Source of the DNA: Entomortierella parvispora
Taxonomy: Eukaryota; Mortierellomycota; Mortierellomycetes; Mortierellales; Mortierellaceae
DNA: 64,000 nucleotides
Direction: 5' to 3'
Assembly (NCBI GenBank): GCA_963573315.1
Contig: OY752141.1
Location: 1,116,001 to 1,180,000, forward strand
A program made the translations under genes and the position numbers. Shown here piece by piece: positions 42,740 through 53,465 of the stretch. The notes under the pieces are model-generated. The model saw only the letters and a list, made by a program, of their open reading frames with translations. It was not told where the DNA came from and ran no database searches. Numbering within the stretch: position 1 is the stretch's first letter; each line of letters begins with the position of its first letter.

Positions 42740-42970
42740 ATGGAAACGTCGCACGGTTGTGCACTCAATGGCTCTCAATTTATCCCCTTAAAAAAGAAGA
42801 GAAAGAGTCTTCCTCTGCGCAGGGAGGCGAAGAGGAAGAAGACTCTTTCTCTTCTTTTTTCTTTCTTCTTTGTCTCATTCGACTGTTTTCCCTCTCGAAT
42901 CATTCCACCCTCCATCCTTGTTTCTCTTCACAGTCCTCCTATTAAAAAAAGCAAAATAGCTGCTGATAAG

Positions 42971-45900
42971 ATGTCCGCAGCATCCACGGCCGTCTCCAAC
43001 GGCATCATATATGTCCACTATCTCACCTCCAGCAATATCGCCAATGGAGGATTGTTCATAGGTCTAGCCGATATCCTTGCCAACCTTCCATCGCCATCTG
43101 CAACTGTACCAGCAGCAGACTCCGGATATCCCCTTCAGATTCAAGAACAGAACCTGGCTCCCAGTGGCGTTTCTCCACTGTCGATTAGTGCTGTGCCCAA
43201 GAGCGCTTTCATGGTGGCTACATCGACCAAAGAGTTTTTGGTGGCGGCGAACATGCCATCAGGAGGCCCAATCATCATGAGGATATCGCCTTCTGCCACA
43301 AACAGCGCCGGCAACACTAATCCGAGCTGGACACTCGCTGACGGAGGTAAACCCCTTGGACTTCTTCCGAGCACGTCTATCACTCAAATGTCAATCTCGT
43401 CCGGAACCACGAGTACAGCCGCGACTTCTTTGCCCGATGGTTCTGCGCTTTTCCAAATATATCCAAGCGTTGATGCAAACCTGACAGATACAGCCGTGAA
43501 GTTTAATATTTCGAATCTGGGAGCGGCTGCAAATGAGACCTGGAGTTACCCATTCACTGGTTTCGACATGACATCGCTACCAAAGGTTGTTCGTCTCTCG
43601 GGGACGGTGGTTTCGAATTATGAGGTTGCGATGCTCGGAAAATGTTCAAGTAGCACCGGAACATGCCTTCAGTTTTATAATCCAACCGCCAACGCCAACC
43701 AAGGGGTAAGTCGGAGGATCGGAATCGCACCACAGAATGAATGCTGGGCCTACTTTGAACAACACCTACTCAGAAAGGATTGACACAGGGAGGACGCTGT
43801 TCGGTGTGACTTGTTACGAGGAGAGTGTATTTTGCACCCATATATCATTATCCAGTGCTTCAAAGTCCTGTAGGCTACTTTTTTTTGGTTACGGAGCGAT
43901 TAACGATCTCTGTTCTCCATCCCCTCCTATACAAACGACCATATGCCCATAGATTTCGACCGGGACCAACTACGACGGAACGAATTGTGTCCTGGCGTGT
44001 AAGTATCCAAGAAGTAAAACTAGAATAGTAATAACCTGCAACTTTACTAAAGCATTTACTCCTGACTTCTTAGACAATGGTCAGATCCTCATGATCACTC
44101 CAAGCTCAATCTTGAGTTACAACTTCAGTTCTTCTCTTACCTCTACATGGACGACCCAAGCCTCCACCCAACTTCCTGGGACTCCATTGGCGTGTACCTA
44201 CTCTGGCAGCAGATTGTACGCGGTGACGCAAGGTAAAGTGATTTTTTTAAACTGAAATGTCGCCCACGAAAAGGTGGCACTGTGGTTCTCGAGGGCTGGG
44301 GGTCTGTGCTCTCAATGTTTTATTTGTGTATATCCCCGTGTGTCACCCAATTTTCTCTTAATCGATTGGTCCCTAACCCAAAAAACCACATCTTTCAAAA
44401 AAACCAAACACAACGTGCCCACAACACTTTCCCCCCAACTTCCAACGTCAACGCCAACAAAAATACAAACGAACTTTGGAATGTACCATCGACAAAAATA
44501 TTGCAGGTGATACCGAACCAACTCTCCCGAATGTTAGCACCTTGGACATGACAGCCTCCAGTTGGCAGTGGAGGAATGTAACAATGATCAGTCCTCCTAA
44601 GCCAACTCCCGCCCCCAACGGCAGTGGTAGTGGTGGGGGAGGAGCAGGCGGTCTGCCCAAAAAGTCCCTCGTTGGTATCATCATTGGCGTCATTCTTTTG
44701 ATCATCCTGCTTCTGTTCCTGCTCTATATCTGTTTACGCCGCCGCCGCCAGCGCCGTATTAGCAAGAAGGTTGCCCACCATTATCCTATCACCAGATCGT
44801 CGACCTCGATGCAGCAAACTCCTCCTGACCGCCCACCACTTCCGCCTGCACCTTTTTACGAAAAACCCAATATGTCAGCTCGGGAACGTCGTCTCCATAA
44901 TGCCATTCTCGGGGGTACCTCTCAAGAGAACCCACCCGTCAGCTCCTCAGATTCACCCGGTTCTGTCTTCGTCGGTGGTATGACATTGATTGACAATCGT
45001 GAAATGTACTCGAACACCGGGACCCGCAGAGGCAGTCATCAAGAAAACTCCTCCGTAAGCTCGCGTTCCTCCTCTTTGACGGATAACGAGATCTGTACGA
45101 CAGACCGAGTGATACATCACCAACCTCAAGTCTTCCTGGTTCGACAGTCACAGCCAGAGCATCATGCTGGTAGGGGCAATACCTGGTCCTCGGATGAAGG
45201 TGTCGGTTCACCCAATACCTGGACCTCGGATGAAAGTGTCGGTTCGCCCAATACCTGGACCTCGGATGAAAGTGTCGGTTCGCCCAATACCTGGTCCCCG
45301 GATGGAGGTATCGTTCATGTACTTCCCATACAGGTGCAAAGCGAACAGCGTCAACAGGTGTCGGGACCAACCAATGTCCGTGGAAATGTGATTCCCATAC
45401 AGGTAGACGGTCGACAGCAACAGCGTCAACAGCGTCAACAAATATCTGAATCAAACGATGTCGGCGGAAACCTGATTCCTATACTGGTGCAAGGTGAACA
45501 GCGTCAACAGCGTCAACAGATATCTGAATCAAACGATGTCAGCGGAAACGTGATTCCTGTAGTGGAGCAAGGTGAACAGCGTCAGCAGCGCCAACAGCGT
45601 CAACAGCGCCAACAGATATCTGAATCAAACGATGTCAGCGGAAACGTGATTCCTGTAGTGGTGCAAGGTGAACAGCGTCAACAGCGCCAACAGCGTCAAC
45701 AGCATCAACAGATATCTGAATCAAACGATGTTTGCGGAAAGGTGATTCCTATACTGGTGCAAGGTGAACAGCGTCAACAAATATCTGAATCAAACGATGT
45801 CGGCGGAAAGGTGATTCCTATACTGGTGCAAGGTGAACAACATCAACAGCGTCAACAGATATCTAAATCAAACGATGTCGGCGGAAACGTGATTCCTATA

Positions 45901-46623
45901 GTGGTGCAAGGTGAACAACGTCAAAAGCGTCAAAAGCGTCAACAGCGTCAACAGCGGCAACAGATATCTGAATCAAACGATGTCGGCGGAAACGTGATTC
46001 CTATACTGGTGCAAGGTGAACAGCGTCAACAAGTATCTGGACCAAACGATGTCGACGGAATTGTGATTCCCATATTGGTGCAAGGTCAACAGCAACGGCG
46101 TCAACAACGTCAACAAGTGCCTGGAACAACCGCTGTCGGCTCCATGCCACCCAACGTACGCAAGCTCTCGGGTGGGTACCCGGCCGGGACGCCTAGCCAC
46201 GTCGAGTCGGGTCATAATGGCCTTGAGGTCCGTGGATCTGGTGACAAGCACGAGTACGAGATTCGTGATGGAACCGGGTACGAGGATAATCTTGTTTTAG
46301 GTAGTAGTCCCGAAAATCCACCTGGAACGGTGCACTTGGATGCGGTTAGGAGGCATGCGGGATCAAGAACCAACAGTCAGGATTCTATATATTCGACTCC
46401 GGTCGGGTTGCACACTCAGTTCCTTGAGCAACACAACACCATGATGGCTGGCAATCCTCTTGGTGGCAATCTTCGTGGCGGTCGTCGCTTGTCGACGGAT
46501 AGCGCCCACTCGATCGAAACCTCAACAACACTGGTAGTGGCCGCGCCTCAAAACATAAGCCAGACGAAAAAGCAGCAGCCTCAGGAGGTGGTCTTTAACT
46601 TCAAAATAACAGTGAAACAGTGA
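42971..46623 (+). CDS. Single-pass membrane protein with repetitive Gln-rich cytoplasmic tail
   Basis: Exons 42971-43705, 43953-43998, 44074-44232 and 44507-46623 (about 1,018 aa) join in phase. An extra exon near 43776-43805 is possible. The N-terminal ~360 residues are Ser/Thr/Asn-rich beta-like sequence with repeated Cys and N-glycosylation sites (CSSSTGTCLQFYNP, TGTNYDGTNCVLAYNG). A Gly-rich linker precedes one membrane segment (about 368-390, LVGIIIGVILLIILLLFLLYICL) and an Arg-rich stop-transfer (RRRRQRR). The tail holds four NTWTSDESVGSP repeats and then about ten copies of a ~22-residue unit (QRQQISESNDVGGNVIPILVQGE). A cell-surface sensor or adhesin-like role is possible. No N-terminal signal peptide is evident, so the start may be incomplete. 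Confidence 0.65.
45170..45310 (+). repeat. 36-bp coding tandem repeat
   Basis: Four units encoding NTW(T/S)SDE(S/G)VGSP, the middle ones almost identical, in the cytoplasmic tail of the membrane protein. Confidence 0.85.
45340..46130 (+). repeat. Complex coding repeat array, Q-rich ~22-residue unit
   Basis: About ten units built from a variable (CAACAGCGT)n part and a constant ATATCTGAATCAAACGATGT / GGAAACGTGATTCCTATA part. Copy-number of the small CAACAGCGT block varies from one to six between units, which indicates slippage nested in a larger repeat. Confidence 0.85.
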
Positions 46624-47278
46624 GAAAGTGACAGCTCCCTCGCAAAAGATCGTCCACTTTCTTCTCCACTCTGTTCCATGTTTTCAGTAATGAAGTTCTG
46701 TACAGCAGAGCAAAAAAAAAAAACTCTTATTAATTAATTAATAAAATATATTATTTTTGTGTGGAACATGTTCTCAGCGGGGGGATACTTTAAAAAGGCT
46801 AACCGAGGAGACACAAGGGCAGGCGGATAATCGTCGTAAGAAGTCTTCTTTATTTCCAAGGATTCCATGGGCAGAAAGACCATTTCGATAGAAATTTTAT
46901 CTGAGCTTTATATTCAAGCTGCGGTCTTAACGAGTCCTGACTGCATGTTTGTCAAAAGTTGAAGGTTGGGAATCCCTTCAGTTGGAGAGGGCCTAAAGTG
47001 CAACAGGAGCACCGGGAACAGAGTGGAGACAAGAAGTGTACGTCTTTTTGGTTTGGAGCAGTTCATTTCATTGGATTCATTTTATTCCTACATGGTTGCC
47101 AGAGTTTTTTTTTTTTTTTTTTTTTTTCTTTTCCCTTCTCCTCTTTGAGATTTTCGGCGCTCTGTGCCCAGTCCGTTGCGATCATTCAGATAATCGACAT
47201 TCTTTAATGTTTTTCGAGCTTTTAGGGCTACTGGCTGCCACTGAAAGTCACACCGCTGTTGTATTGTCTGTATAGCGC
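46624..47278. other. Intergenic
   Basis: 3' flank of the membrane protein gene (A- and TTAA-rich at 46710-46760) and a 21-bp poly-T at about 47106-47126. No gene seen. Confidence 0.5.
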
Positions 47279-47494
47279 TTAAACACTCGACAGCACGACG
47301 CCAGGAGGGCACGAGACGGAGTCGCAACATCGTGGATAAGGTGCACCTTCTTCTCCTGAGACGGTCAAACACCCCGAGTCTGGGCCATAGTCGAATGATG
47401 GGCATCCTTCCGCGCTGCTCATCGTGCCGTCGGGGTTATGGGTTATATCGGCGCAGGCCCAACTGAATTGAGCACTGGCAATCATGCCCATCAT
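47279..47494 (-). CDS. Small Cys-rich protein, possibly secreted
   Basis: A 71-codon frame starts at the first ATG after a TATA box at 47674-47682 (minus strand). Six Cys occur late in the sequence (ACADIT, GCPSF, GCLTV, RCCDSVSCPPG), as in small secreted fungal proteins. The annotated N-terminus (MMGMIASAQFSWA) is only weakly signal-like. The same frame runs on upstream with a better hydrophobic stretch (SLIVAIVGIELMMGMIASAQ) after an acceptor-like TATAG, but no ATG is found for it. The true start may use an unseen exon. Function unknown. Confidence 0.45.
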   Translation of the reverse strand: MMGMIASAQFSWACADITHNPDGTMSSAEGCPSFDYGPDSGCLTVSGEEGAPYPRCCDSVSCPPGVVLSSV

Positions 47495-48670
47495 TAGCTC
47501 GATCCCTACTATGGCAACAATGAGACTTTCTATAGTTAAAAAACTTGCTTCAAGAGTATTGGAGCAGTGACAGTGACAATGAGAGGTAGATACCTATTTA
47601 GTTGGATGGGAAAAATGGAGTGCGAAAAGTGTTGAGAGTGAATTGACGTGGCCTTCTCAGGTTTTGCCTACAACTTTTTATACGCAAAGAAAATATTTTT
47701 TTCGACTTGGCATTGATCGCTAGGCAAATCCACATTGAATATTTTGATGGACAATATCAAAGGACACCTTCGGGAGACAAAGAGCCCTCTGAGAAAGAAG
47801 AGATGGAAGACAAAAAACAAGAACAGTCATAAAGGAGGGAGGAGGTTGGAAAGGGCAGGCAGATGCCTAGGACCTCGGCAGAAGAAATCAGGTATGCAGG
47901 GAGAGAGACGGCCCTTGAAAGTCGAGCGTTTATGGCGACGTTTGCTTTATGATCCTTCACATGTACATGTACTCAAGCGGAAGGGTTTTGATAGTCGGAA
48001 TTGTAGATGTGATGATCGATAAAGAGGATCTGACACTGGTGAAGATAGATCCAGATACTTGATGCAGATGGTTGTGCGTTGTGAGTTCTTGTGTGTGCTT
48101 TACTTGTTCAATCGGCTGAGGGAAAGGGTCTATAAAAAGTTGCGACAACGCGACAGGTTCTGTTTTGAGAAGTCAAAAAGTGCAGATTAGCGACATTGCA
48201 TTAACGAAAGAGGAGAGGCATGTAAAAGACCAAGGGATGCTAGATTGTCTGCATCGAAAGATTGAGAATACTCTGCGAAGGAGAAGAGAGTGTATAGATA
48301 TATCAAAGCAATACAAAGGATACTATCTGGTGAGAAAGAAAGCAACAGGCGCTCATGTCTTGAAAACAAAGAAAGTTAGGGGATGGGTTGACAACATGCC
48401 CGACAAGGAAGAACAAGGGTCAGAAAGACGCCACAGATAGAGCCTTTGAAGGTAGGCTGTGCAGCAAGGGGAACGGAAGTATACCGGAAGATAGTTCCCC
48501 CCGTCTTTATTATGAAAACGATCTGAGATAGGTGACGGGAAAGATATAGACTGAAAGAGAAAGAGGAGAAGAACGGAAGCCGAGGCGGCACGATGGCAGG
48601 CGCAAGGGGGGAGGCGTGGTGATGGATGGCTCCAAGGAAGGTGAGCCTAGAGCCAATGAGCACGCTACTG
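47495..48670. other. Intergenic
   Basis: Contains the TATA box for the Cys-rich ORF (minus strand, 47674-47682) and another TATAAAAAG at about 48132 on the + strand without a convincing ORF after it. A 91-codon basic frame at 48165-48440 is not supported. The right part is the 3' flank of the RING gene. Confidence 0.5.
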
Positions 48671-51600
48671 CTATGGACAGGAAGGAGGAGCTGTTGGTGA
48701 CTGCAGCAAGTCGCGCTTGCAGATCGGGCAGAGCGCCGCGACTTCAAGCAGCCAAGGATCAATACAGGTCTGGTGGTATTGATGGAAACACGGGAGTGTC
48801 CTCACTTGGTCTCCAAGTTCGTACTCTGCCAAGCAGACCGCGCACATCGTCTGAGCGTTCGCATTCGCAAAAGGCAGGCTTGTTTCCCCCTCTTCCTCCT
48901 CCTCCACATCGTCGGCACCTCTGTCGTCCATCTCAAAGATGTCTTCAGTCCCAGATTCTCCAGTACAATCTTCCTCGCCTGCAGTCATGCATCCCAGAGG
49001 CTTATCTCCCCTTCGGTCATTCGAGAGCGAAAGCGATATTGACAAGGAGAGTGAGGAAGAAGACGCCTCCGAGTAAGAGTCCGCGAGGGTTGACATGGAT
49101 CCGTTTGTCAGTAAAGAGGAATGAAGGGTCGAGGTTGATGATGAAAGTGATGAGGACGAAAAAAATCCACTGGATCCATGCCAGTCGCTGTTGCGTTGTC
49201 CTTGTCGACTGTAAGAGACTCGTCTGTATGAACCGTGTCTAGATGTCGCCATAAGCGAAGTCGCAATCCTGTCAAGCTCTGTCGTGGCAGCAGCATCCAA
49301 CCCCTCGTTTTCATTCTCATCTTCGTCTCCGTAGTCCTGTAACCCGTTGTAGTCAACCTGGTAGCCGGTATGAATGTCGACGTGTTCATCTCCCCCCTGA
49401 TCATCCTCTTCAACGTTACTAGTCATCGTTCCCAAGTCTACTTGGATACTCATAATCCGGACTCTTCGCTGTTGGCGCTGTAGGCTTGCCTCCTGTCGCA
49501 CTTCTTGGTCTTCCAGTCCTGATTCCATGTCAATGATATCCTCTGCGTATGTCAACCTTCTAGAATACCCGAGATCTGAGCTTTGAGAAGTCAACTGAGT
49601 CATCTCTGGCGACTTTTCCCTCTTGGCGACCTTTTTCTTTTTTGCATTGGACCTATGATGGTGACATTGGCGACCACAGCAACTTGCAGATCGAGAGGAA
49701 GCCACAATCATCGTACCTTCGCCTGTTTTGACAACAGTCTGGATGCCGAAGCTGTCCAGAGTTGATTTGGATAGAACCTTTTTATGTCCTTGCTCTCGCC
49801 CCTGTTGTACCTGTTGCTGTTGAGCCGTAGTTGCCTGATTCTCATTATTCGATCCATTGGAGGCGCGGCGGGACGCAAGGAGCCGAGCTTTGAGCGCGAC
49901 TACGACTAGTAAAGCTCCAAACATGCCGACTCCCACACCACAGACGGTACTCATGAGGACCACGGCTATTTTCCCAGAAATGTTGGTCGAAACCACGCCC
50001 TTGGATTCCAAAAAGTCTGTGACATGGGGGCTCTGGTGCTGAAGATGTGATCCATGGAGATGGTGATGAAGGTATTGTTGATAAATCGAATCCTTGAGGA
50101 GCACCAGTGACGAGACATCTTCCAGAACCTGGGCAGCCGAGTTGGATTGCATCCTTGCCATTTGACGATTGGGTCGTGCCCTTGCTTTGGGGTGCCTGCT
50201 TGCTTTTCCTCCACCCTCTAATTCTGTTTCAGTCTGTGCTTCCACTGCTTTCAGCATTCGTGATGGCTCCGCCGCCAAAGTTTGGAGGTGGTCATCATAA
50301 GAGTCGTATCCTTTGTCCAAGAAGTTGTCATCTTCAGAATCCAAGTTCTCGAGACGATTCTTAAAGTTCCTGATCTCCTGCTTCATAAACAAAGAGCTGG
50401 AAAGCGCCCGGAAAGTTGTAGCTACCAAGGTGGCTGGTTCCTCTGGTTGTGGTCTTTGAGGGCGAGTCTTGTCATGGGGTCGATCTCTGTAGGCTTCTTT
50501 ATCCGCTATATCCTGGATTTTCACTACTTGAGTTCGCCTCTGCGAGGTCTCTAGACCCAAATTAACAAGCACGCGCCGAGCCTGCATGGCGGCGCCGGTT
50601 TTGAGAGAGTCTACAATGGATGCAATCTCTGGTAGGGAAATAACAACCTGTCGAGTTTTTTCCTGTGAAAATCTTTGTCGAGGAAACGGTGAGAACGATC
50701 CCCTATACTCATCTGACGCGTCTTTGTTGTCAACGTTGCCATCCTTGTCCAAAGTCTTGAATCCTTCAGTGCTATCTTGTTGTCGCTGAAGAGTGTGTGT
50801 TGCGTCATTGACCAGCACAGTCGTGGTCAAGGTTTCTTCCGCCTCAAACACAATCCTGGCGGGTTTCAAGGATGTTTTTCTGGGTTTCAGGGCCACCTTT
50901 GATAAGCGCGCCATGGGGGTTATTTCAGGCGTGAGGTCGTCAAGGGAATAAAGAAGTTGCTCCGCTGGCTCACGGTCCATGGAGAGGATCATTGGTGAAG
51001 GCTCCGGGTAGGACGATTCCAGCATCCCTGAGCAGTCAGATTCCAAGGTCGCGTGAAGTATGACGGCGTATGCGCTGAGTTGGGAGATCGACTGTCGATC
51101 TAGTGTGTTTTGAAGAGTACATGGCACCAAGGCTATCCATTGAAATGGGACTGGAGGCAAAGTCGTTGCCAAGAAAGGGATCGTAATCAAAGGTCCCTAA
51201 GAATTGGATAAATTGAATAGGTCAGTTGCTTAAGCAATGGAGGCAGAATCTCTTGACTGCCCTTATTTTCCTCCTGTTCTCATCCTCACTCATGGGTGCC
51301 AAAAAGGGCATTCGAGATCTTGACCCAGTCCAGTCTTTTTTTTCCCCTGTCCCTTCAACATTCCCTGCCCTTGTTCTCAATAGTAGTCATAGACTAACCC
51401 TAGAAGTTCCAAAACACAACAGATTGACACCCCACGTTTTCTTTGGGCGGCATACGGTGTTTAGATGACCGTACCACATCTCTTTCGCCTCCGCTTACTC
51501 CTGATTTTCCCTTGTCTCCTGATTTGTATCGTCAAACAAGTGTTTTCAATCAAACGAGATGAAATGAGAAAAAGCATGGTCGCACAACATCAACATAGAT

Positions 51601-52870
51601 AGATAGCGCCACTTCTTAATTTCAACTTCAATGTCCAGATGATCGAACTCTTAATCACCCCAGAAATAGAAGCAACACGAAGGTATACAATGGCCTTGAG
51701 GATGCCAAGACACCTTTTGTCGTCATGAAAGACATTGAGCAACCACACCAGCAACCTCATTTCTCACGCGCCTCTTTGTTCTGCGGTACACCTGAGCTTC
51801 CTTGAGGTCGAATAGGAATCTGTAATGGAATGTTGCAAGGTCCTTCAACACAAAAAAAAAAAAAAAAAAAAACTTACCGACAAAATGTCATGCAGGGTTT
51901 TGGAGGACTCGGAACCATTGTGGTGGGTGACGCCTTTCTGTGTTGTTCCTGTGGTTCCCACAACCACGCTTGCATACCCTTTCCAAATCTGTCTGCGGGA
52001 GATCATGACTTCACGACGCGTTGTTGCAGACGCAGATGAGGAGGAAGGAGAAGAAACGGCGGCGTTGTCGCCTTTGTTAGAGGAAGAAAGTGACTCCAAC
52101 TCTTGCCGACTATGGCGACGTCGGTAGTTGTCCCTTTTCCACGGATCTTCCTCCAGGGCGATTTTTGGCTGTTGCTCCGTCCTTCTCAGACCTCTCTCTT
52201 CTGACTTTTCATTAAAATGCGCCTCGTCCAACAATGACGGATCGAACCGTCCATTGTCATAGAATTGTTGGATTGCTTCCGTTGCATGACGAGAATATCG
52301 GTGATGCCTTTTTCCAGGCTCTGGATCCATTCGAGCCACCACGACCGGATTGTCAATGTGCTTGCTTTTGTTTTCCTTGGATGTTGGTGGTCGATCTTGC
52401 TCAGCCTCAGTTTCGATCCAGATGGTTCTTGTCCGAAGTTGCTGTTGACCTCGTTTAATATGTTGTGGAACTGCATGAATGACATGAACTCTTTTCTTTG
52501 TGGAAGTGGTTTGTTCTTTTGTTTCATTCTCCTCAGGAGGTGCGTCATGTTGGGAGGGGACTTTTACGGCGGGATCTGGGTGGGCGAAAAGGGATATGGA
52601 AAACGTGGAATACAGTTCAAGTGAATGTGAAGAGGATGGATCTAGATAGACGGTAAAGGCATAACTTGTGGTGGAAGCAGACGACGATGTAGAGGAGGAA
52701 GAAGAGGAGGTGGTGGAAGGCGACTTTATCGAGGAAGGAGAAACGGCGGCGGCGGCAGTGATGGTGGTGACTTCGAGCCCCATGAGCTGCATGGATGGAA
52801 GGATGACGGAGAAGAGGAGGGCCCAGCAGGAAACAGTGGAGCAGACATCGGAGAAGGGACGGTCGAGCAT
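48671..52870 (-). CDS. Membrane RING-H2 E3 ubiquitin ligase
   Basis: Two exons on the minus strand, 52870-51878 and 51196-48671 (phase 0), predict about 1,172 aa. The N-terminus has a signal or anchor segment (CWALLFSVILPSMQLMG). The lumenal part is long, basic and poorly conserved. A second hydrophobic segment at about residues 740-770 (IAVVLMSTVCGVGVGMFGALLVVVAL) is the membrane span. The cytosolic part is acidic and Ser-rich and ends with a full C3H2C3 RING: CAVC, then C-F-H-x-x-H-x-x-C, then CPIC. This layout is that of TM-RING ligases acting at endosomes or vacuole. The single 681-nt intron is unusually long here and starts with a 20-nt T run after its GTAAG donor, so a missing middle exon is possible. 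Confidence 0.82.
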
Positions 52871-53465
52871 GTCTGGGGGAAGGGTAAGGGGTAGAGAGAG
52901 AGAGATGGGGAAGGTGGGGGTCGGGAAAGGCGACCGTGGACGAGAATGGGAAAGAAGGGAGACTGAGCAATGGAAGAAGATTGAAGCAGAGAAGGGAGCG
53001 AGGAGTGAAGGAAAAGAAAGAGAAGAAAAAGAGAAGAGAAAGGAGGAGAAGAGAAGAGAAGGAAAGAGAAGGGGAAGAAGGGGACATGATAATGCACGGA
53101 TGGTCCACTGTGAATAATCTGCGATGAATTAGCGCACTGTCCACATCACACATGAAAGTGAATTGAATTGACACCTCTCCCCTGGGCCACGTTTCTAAGT
53201 GTCTTTGTGTCGCACACTTTTTTTTTTTTTTTTTTTCTCTTCTTTCCTGGATTCTTTTTTTCCCTTCCGCTCCTTCTGCCGATCCGATCTTGTACCTCTT
53301 CCCCTTCCTCTTCTTCCTCGTTTCCTTCTCTTCCTTGCTTGTCCGCCCTTCATCGCTCTCAAACTTACCGACAGCCACCAGCGCTGTTCTCCTCTTTGTC
53401 CTCTTCCTCTTCCTCCTCTTCCTCTTCCTCCTCTTCCTCTTCCTCTCCACCCACCTTCCTTTACC
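52871..53465. promoter_or_regulatory. Divergent upstream region of the RING and CorA genes
   Basis: 595 bp between opposed start codons, nearly all purine-rich on the + strand from 52880 to 53090 and pyrimidine-rich from 53215 to 53460. A poly-T of about 20 lies at 53218-53237. Frames in it are composition artefacts. Confidence 0.5.

Noticed and set aside
48165-48440. 91-codon basic frame after a TATAAAAAG
   Set aside because: No ATG near its start, no motif, and it lies in the 3' flank of the RING gene.
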